A DNA stretch of 8,349 nucleotides from CAYMRL01 sp964398985. Lineage in GTDB: Bacteria > Deinococcota > Deinococci > Deinococcales > Trueperaceae. The stretch lies in the NCBI GenBank assembly GCA_964398985.1, contig CAYNOS010000058.1:1-8349 (forward strand), given 5' to 3'. Below are positions 6,012-8,349 of this stretch, piece by piece. The position numbers were made by a program, and so were the translations under genes. Position 1 is the first letter of the stretch, and each line of letters starts with the position of its first letter. The notes under the pieces are model-generated. The model did not search any database, had not been told where the DNA came from, and saw only the letters and a program-made list of their open reading frames with translations.

Positions 6012-6986
6012 TCACCGCAGAAGCCGCGCCAGCAACTCGACGGGCACCACCTCGCTGCCCGCCACGACGCGCTCACGCAGCGTCGCAGCGACTACTTTGA
6101 GCTCGGGCGTCACCTTGTCGTCACGGAACTGATAGCTGAGCGCGATGACCTCCTCGACCTGCCTGAAGCGCAGCACCGCGGCGATGTCCTCGGGCGTCGC
6201 CGAAGGCGCTGGCGCCTGGCGCCTGAGGCCCCGCACGAACAGGGGCACGAAGCGCTCCGCGGCCTCGCTCGGCGTTCGCTCCTTGTCGCCGCGCACGGCG
6301 TAGTAGATCGGCATCGCCAGATCGAAGCTGTAGGAGCCGTACCCGCAGTCGTCGAAGTCGATGGCCGTCCAGCGGCCGTCATGCAGCAGCAGGTTGCCGT
6401 GGTGCAGGTCGGCATGAACCAAACCGGCGTCGCCGCTGCCGTCCAGCAGCGCCGCCACGCGCTCGAGGAGCGCGGTGGCGGCAGCGTGGAACTCGGGGTC
6501 TTCGGTCGCCAACGAGTCGAGCTTGGTGCTGTGCGAGATTTCGATCAGTCGCCGCCTCCTGGGGCCAGGAGGCGACCAGGCGCGCGCGTGCGCGTGCAGT
6601 GCGCCCAGCAACTCGCCCCAACCCTCGATCAGCTCCTCGGTCCACTCCGCCGGCTTGATCGTGCGGCCCTCGGCCCGGCGGTACGCGACCACGACCTCGC
6701 CGCCGGGCTCGAGCTCCGCGACCCAGCTGCCCAGGCCGTTCCTGATCGGCGGGGCCACGCTGACCCCGGCGTCGGCCAGGGCCACCAGCCAGTCGACCTC
6801 GGCCTGGACCTGTGAGACGCTGCGGTGACCGGGCGCCATCACCTTCAGGATGCTGGGGCCCTCGCGCCCTGCGAACGCGTAGACGTCGCTCTCGAACGCG
6901 CCTAGCTCGGTCAGGTCGTCGGCGTGGACGCCGTAGAGCCGGGCGGCCAACTCCAGGGGCGTAAGGGTCTGCGACCGGGGCGTCAT
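6012..6986 (-). CDS. Kinase-fold phosphotransferase (aminoglycoside phosphotransferase / choline kinase / SrkA-like superfamily)
   Basis: The 324-aa protein has the layout of the APH/choline-kinase fold. ILKVM holds the likely ATP-binding lysine (residue 48). GLVHADLHHGN (188-198) is the HxDxxxxN catalytic loop, with Asp193 as catalytic base and Asn198. AIDFDD (208-213) is the metal-binding DFD-type motif. The SYSFDLA segment follows it, as in homoserine kinase II, SrkA (YihE) and related small-molecule or protein kinases. The substrate cannot be told from sequence. A true aminoglycoside-resistance role is unlikely from context. The ATG at 6986 is used; a GTG at 6992 would add two residues. 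Neither has a visible ribosome binding site. The gene diverges from the C26 hydrolase gene, with only 39 nt between the two starts, and sits 85 nt upstream of purA. Confidence 0.85.
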   Translation of the reverse strand: MTPRSQTLTPLELAARLYGVHADDLTELGAFESDVYAFAGREGPSILKVMAPGHRSVSQVQAEVDWLVALADAGVSVAPPIRNGLGSWVAELEPGGEVVVAYRRAEGRTIKPAEWTEELIEGWGELLGALHAHARAWSPPGPRRRRLIEISHSTKLDSLATEDPEFHAAATALLERVAALLDGSGDAGLVHADLHHGNLLLHDGRWTAIDFDDCGYGSYSFDLAMPIYYAVRGDKERTPSEAAERFVPLFVRGLRRQAPAPSATPEDIAAVLRFRQVEEVIALSYQFRDDKVTPELKVVAATLRERVVAGSEVVPVELLARLLR

Positions 6987-7012
6987 CGACACAGCTTGGC
7001 ATCTCGTAGGAG

Positions 7013-7018
7013 TAGCCT
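7013..7018 (+). promoter_or_regulatory. Candidate -10 box (TAGCCT) of the C26 hydrolase gene, leaderless type
   Basis: TAGCCT ends 7 nt before the GTG at 7026, the spacing expected for a transcript beginning at the start codon. No correctly spaced -35 box was found. Confidence 0.4.
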
Positions 7019-7025
7019 GGAAGCC

Positions 7026-7766
7026 GTGGCCAAGATCTCACGACCCCGTGTACTGCTCAGCACCGGCAACGCCATCCGCACCAGCGGCCTGTTCAGGGAA
7101 GACGCGTTCACCGGCAGGAACTACTCGCTGGCGGTGGCCTCGGTGGGCGGGCTGCCGGCGATGGCGGCCGTGCTCGATCCCGAGCTCGCTTCCGACTACG
7201 CTGCGGTCAACGACGGGCTGCTGTTGACCGGCGGTGTCGACCTCGACCCCAACTCCTTCGGCGCCGTGCCCGAACGCGACCTCGGTCAGGTCGACGAGCG
7301 CCGCGACCTCTTCGAGTTGGCTCTGTATGCGGCCTTCCGCGCCGCCGGCAAGCCGGTTCTCGGCGTCTGCCGGGGCATCCAGCTGATCAACGTCGCCGAG
7401 GGCGGCACGCTGCATCAGCATCTGCCGGCGGTGCCCGGCACCTTCCAGCACGACCAGCGCGACTTCCGCGGCGAGCCGCTCCACCCCGTCGGCCTGGCAG
7501 CCGATTCGACGCTGGCACGAGCGTTCGGCCGCACGGCGATCAAGACCAACAGCTACCACCACCAGGCCGTCGACCGGCCGGGAGCCGGCTTGGCGGTCGT
7601 GGCGCGCGCCGGCGACGGCGTCATCGAGGCACTCGAGGCCACCAGCGGCTCCTTCGTCCTCGGCGTGCAGTGGCACCCGGAGATGAGCTTCCAGCAGTGG
7701 CCCGAGCACCTGGCTCCCTTCAGCGCGTTCATGGAGGCGTTGAGGCGCGTGCCGGCCGTCGCCTGA
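7026..7766 (+). CDS. Peptidase C26 family gamma-glutamyl hydrolase (class I glutamine-amidotransferase-like)
   Basis: The 246-aa protein has the class I glutamine-amidotransferase fold of the C26 hydrolases. The nucleophile elbow is LGVCRGIQ with Cys115, and WHPE supplies His217 and Glu219 of the triad. LLLTGGVDLDP (66-76) and NSYHHQ (175-180) are typical of PuuD-like gamma-glutamyl-GABA hydrolases and related enzymes. The likely reaction is hydrolysis of a gamma-glutamyl amide bond. The substrate is not known, and no other polyamine-degradation (puu) gene is in view. The GTG at 7026 is the only suitable start, because the next ATG is well inside the fold. It has no Shine-Dalgarno at normal spacing but has a TAGCCT box 7 nt upstream, suggesting a leaderless mRNA. 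The gene is divergent from the kinase gene across a 39-nt gap. Confidence 0.88.
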   Translation: MAKISRPRVLLSTGNAIRTSGLFREDAFTGRNYSLAVASVGGLPAMAAVLDPELASDYAAVNDGLLLTGGVDLDPNSFGAVPERDLGQVDERRDLFELALYAAFRAAGKPVLGVCRGIQLINVAEGGTLHQHLPAVPGTFQHDQRDFRGEPLHPVGLAADSTLARAFGRTAIKTNSYHHQAVDRPGAGLAVVARAGDGVIEALEATSGSFVLGVQWHPEMSFQQWPEHLAPFSAFMEALRRVPAVA

Positions 7767-7775
7767 ACGGCACGG

Positions 7776-7803
7776 TTGACGCGAAGATGCGTTCTGGTAG
7801 ACT
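7776..7803 (+). promoter_or_regulatory. Promoter of the aroF leader
   Basis: TTGACG (7776-7781) and TAGACT (7798-7803) are separated by 16 nt. This is the best sigma-70-type promoter in the window and begins 10 nt after the hydrolase stop. Transcription would start around 7810-7811, leaving a leader of about 280 nt before aroF. Confidence 0.65.
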
Positions 7804-7810
7804 CTGCGCC

Positions 7811-8089
7811 ATGTGCTCGACGCTGAGGAGCGGAGGTGGTGCCGTGGACGACGGCTACGGCTACGCACGGCCGACCCCACCCGCTCGCGCTGCTCTCGCT
7901 CACTGCTGAGACGGCCGTCGCGCGGCGCCAGCCGAGGCGGTAGCAGGGCGCTACACGAGCCTCCCAACGCACATCACCCCATCCTCGCGGCACGGCCGGC
8001 TGCCGGCCTCGGCCACCAGCTTCGGTCGGCAGGTCAGCCCACTTGAGGGCCGTGTTCCGCCCGCGCGCCATGGAAAGTCAGGTAAGCAA
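7811..8089 (+). promoter_or_regulatory. aroF 5' leader, candidate attenuator with alternative RNA pairings
   Basis: The stretch between the hydrolase stop (7766) and aroF (8090) holds a promoter, a short ORF and several complementary segments. ACGGCCG occurs at 7867-7873, inside the short ORF, and again at 7992-7998. Either copy can pair with CGGCCGT at 7912-7918. GCCGAGGC (7931-7938) is fully complementary to GCCTCGGC (8006-8013). Part of it can instead form a local hairpin: GAGGC 7934-7938 with GCCTC 7959-7963, plus an inner GTAGC/GCTAC stem at 7940-7954. GGCCGG/CCGGCC (7994-8008) is a further hairpin that competes with both. CCACTTG (8039-8045) can pair with CAAGTGG (8087-8093), covering the aroF GTG. 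No U-tract terminator is seen, so control at translation initiation or factor-dependent termination would be more likely than intrinsic termination. Confidence 0.35.
7844..7909 (+). CDS. Short ORF in the aroF leader with two Tyr codons, possible leader peptide
   Basis: A GTG at 7844 is preceded by GGAGGT (7832-7837) with 6-nt spacing, a near-perfect ribosome binding site. It opens a 21-aa ORF that starts VDDGYGYARP and ends with HC. Two Tyr codons (TAC at 7856 and 7862) are separated by one Gly codon. An ATG at 7811 in the same frame would give 32 aa. It lies 7 nt after the TAGACT box, so a leaderless start there is equally conceivable. aroF encodes the first enzyme of Tyr/Phe/Trp synthesis, so closely spaced Tyr codons suggest a sensor of charged tRNA-Tyr, although two are few compared with known attenuators. 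The peptide has no recognised homologue and may simply be untranslated chance sequence. Confidence 0.4.
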   Translation: MDDGYGYARPTPPARAALAHC

Positions 8090-8349
8090 GTGGTCATCGT
8101 CATGCACAAGGACGCCACCGCGGCGGCCATCGAACGGGTCATCGGAGAGGTCAAGCAGCTCGGTTTCACGCCGCACATCAGCGAGGGCGAATCGCGGACG
8201 CTTATCGGCGCCATCGGTCCAGCGCCGACCGAGGCCCTGCGCGAGCACCTGGGTGGCCTGAGCGGCGTCGAGACCGTGGTGCGCATCACCAAGCCGTACA
8301 AGCTGGCCTCACGCGAGTTCCGGCACGACGACTCGTTCGTGATGATCGG
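8090..8349 (+). CDS. aroF: 3-deoxy-7-phosphoheptulonate (DAHP) synthase, N-terminal part only
   Basis: The first 86 codons are in the window; the rest lies beyond the right edge. They form the N-terminal ferredoxin-like (ACT-like) regulatory domain of the Thermotoga maritima type DAHP synthase. Recognisable parts are the opening VVIVMHKDAT, the HISEGESRTLIGAIG segment (29-43), and VVRITKPYKLASREF (63-77), which leads into the TIM barrel. The enzyme joins phosphoenolpyruvate and erythrose 4-phosphate, the first step of the shikimate pathway. In the T. maritima enzyme this domain mediates feedback inhibition by Tyr and Phe. The GTG at 8090 is chosen because its N-terminus matches the family's first beta strand and a weak AGGT lies 6 nt upstream. 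An ATG at 8102 in frame would cut into that strand. An ATG at 8070 is out of frame. Confidence 0.9.
   Translation, partial: MVIVMHKDATAAAIERVIGEVKQLGFTPHISEGESRTLIGAIGPAPTEALREHLGGLSGVETVVRITKPYKLASREFRHDDSFVMI

Noticed and set aside
4904..6100. 398-aa plus-strand open frame antisense to purA
   Set aside because: purA is unmistakable on the other strand; this frame has no recognisable domain and no ribosome binding site.
5874..6815. 313-aa plus-strand open frame antisense to the kinase gene
   Set aside because: Shadow frame of a motif-bearing gene, Arg/His/Asp-rich with no domain.
6986..7012. TCGACA and nearby TAnnnn words as a -35/-10 promoter for the C26 hydrolase gene
   Set aside because: Spacing is 21 nt to TAGCCT and 15 nt to TAGGAG, both outside the usual range.
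7990..8008. GC-rich hairpin as an intrinsic terminator before aroF
   Set aside because: No run of T follows it and the stem is only 6 bp with a 3-nt loop.
8043..8261. 72-aa open frame overlapping the start of aroF in another frame
   Set aside because: Ser/Arg-rich without a motif; the overlapping frame matches DAHP synthase clearly.

Overview
The window is a GC-rich, gene-dense bacterial chromosome segment of ordinary metabolic genes. Several things point to the Deinococcus-Thermus phylum (Deinococcota), possibly a Truepera-like or uncultured member. The two branched-chain 2-oxo acid dehydrogenase E1 subunits closely resemble, from memory, those of Thermus thermophilus. The adenylosuccinate synthetase is the short (about 400 aa) form. 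Several genes have a TAnnnT -10 box only 5-7 nt before a start codon, the leaderless-mRNA architecture common in Deinococcus. Actinobacteria share that last trait, so the assignment is an inference. No mobile element, CRISPR array, tRNA or rRNA was seen.

Layout. (1) 1-2321, minus strand: an operon for a branched-chain 2-oxo acid dehydrogenase, read E1 alpha, E1 beta (4-nt overlap), then E2 (10 nt on), which runs off the left edge. (2) 2322-2466: divergent intergenic region with promoter candidates on both strands. (3) 2467-4164, plus strand: a small polytopic membrane protein of unknown function, then citrate synthase with its own -10 box and a palindrome over the presumed transcription start. 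(4) 4247-6986, minus strand: a kinase-fold phosphotransferase, adenylosuccinate synthetase (purA) and a small four-helix membrane protein. (5) 7026-8349, plus strand: a class I glutamine-amidotransferase-like peptidase C26 hydrolase, a roughly 320-nt non-coding leader region, and the 5' end of a DAHP synthase gene (aroF) cut by the right edge.

The genes do not form one pathway. Branched-chain acyl-CoA production and citrate synthase meet at central carbon metabolism. purA commits IMP to AMP. aroF opens the shikimate pathway.

The part most worth a second look is the aroF leader (7776-8089). It has a good promoter, a short ORF with a strong ribosome binding site and two closely spaced Tyr codons, and several complementary segments that could form mutually exclusive RNA structures. 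One segment could pair over the aroF GTG start. This is consistent with a ribosome-mediated attenuator for a Tyr/Phe-regulated enzyme. In sequence this GC-rich, however, short complementarities arise by chance, so it is a hypothesis. No clearly new multi-gene system is visible.
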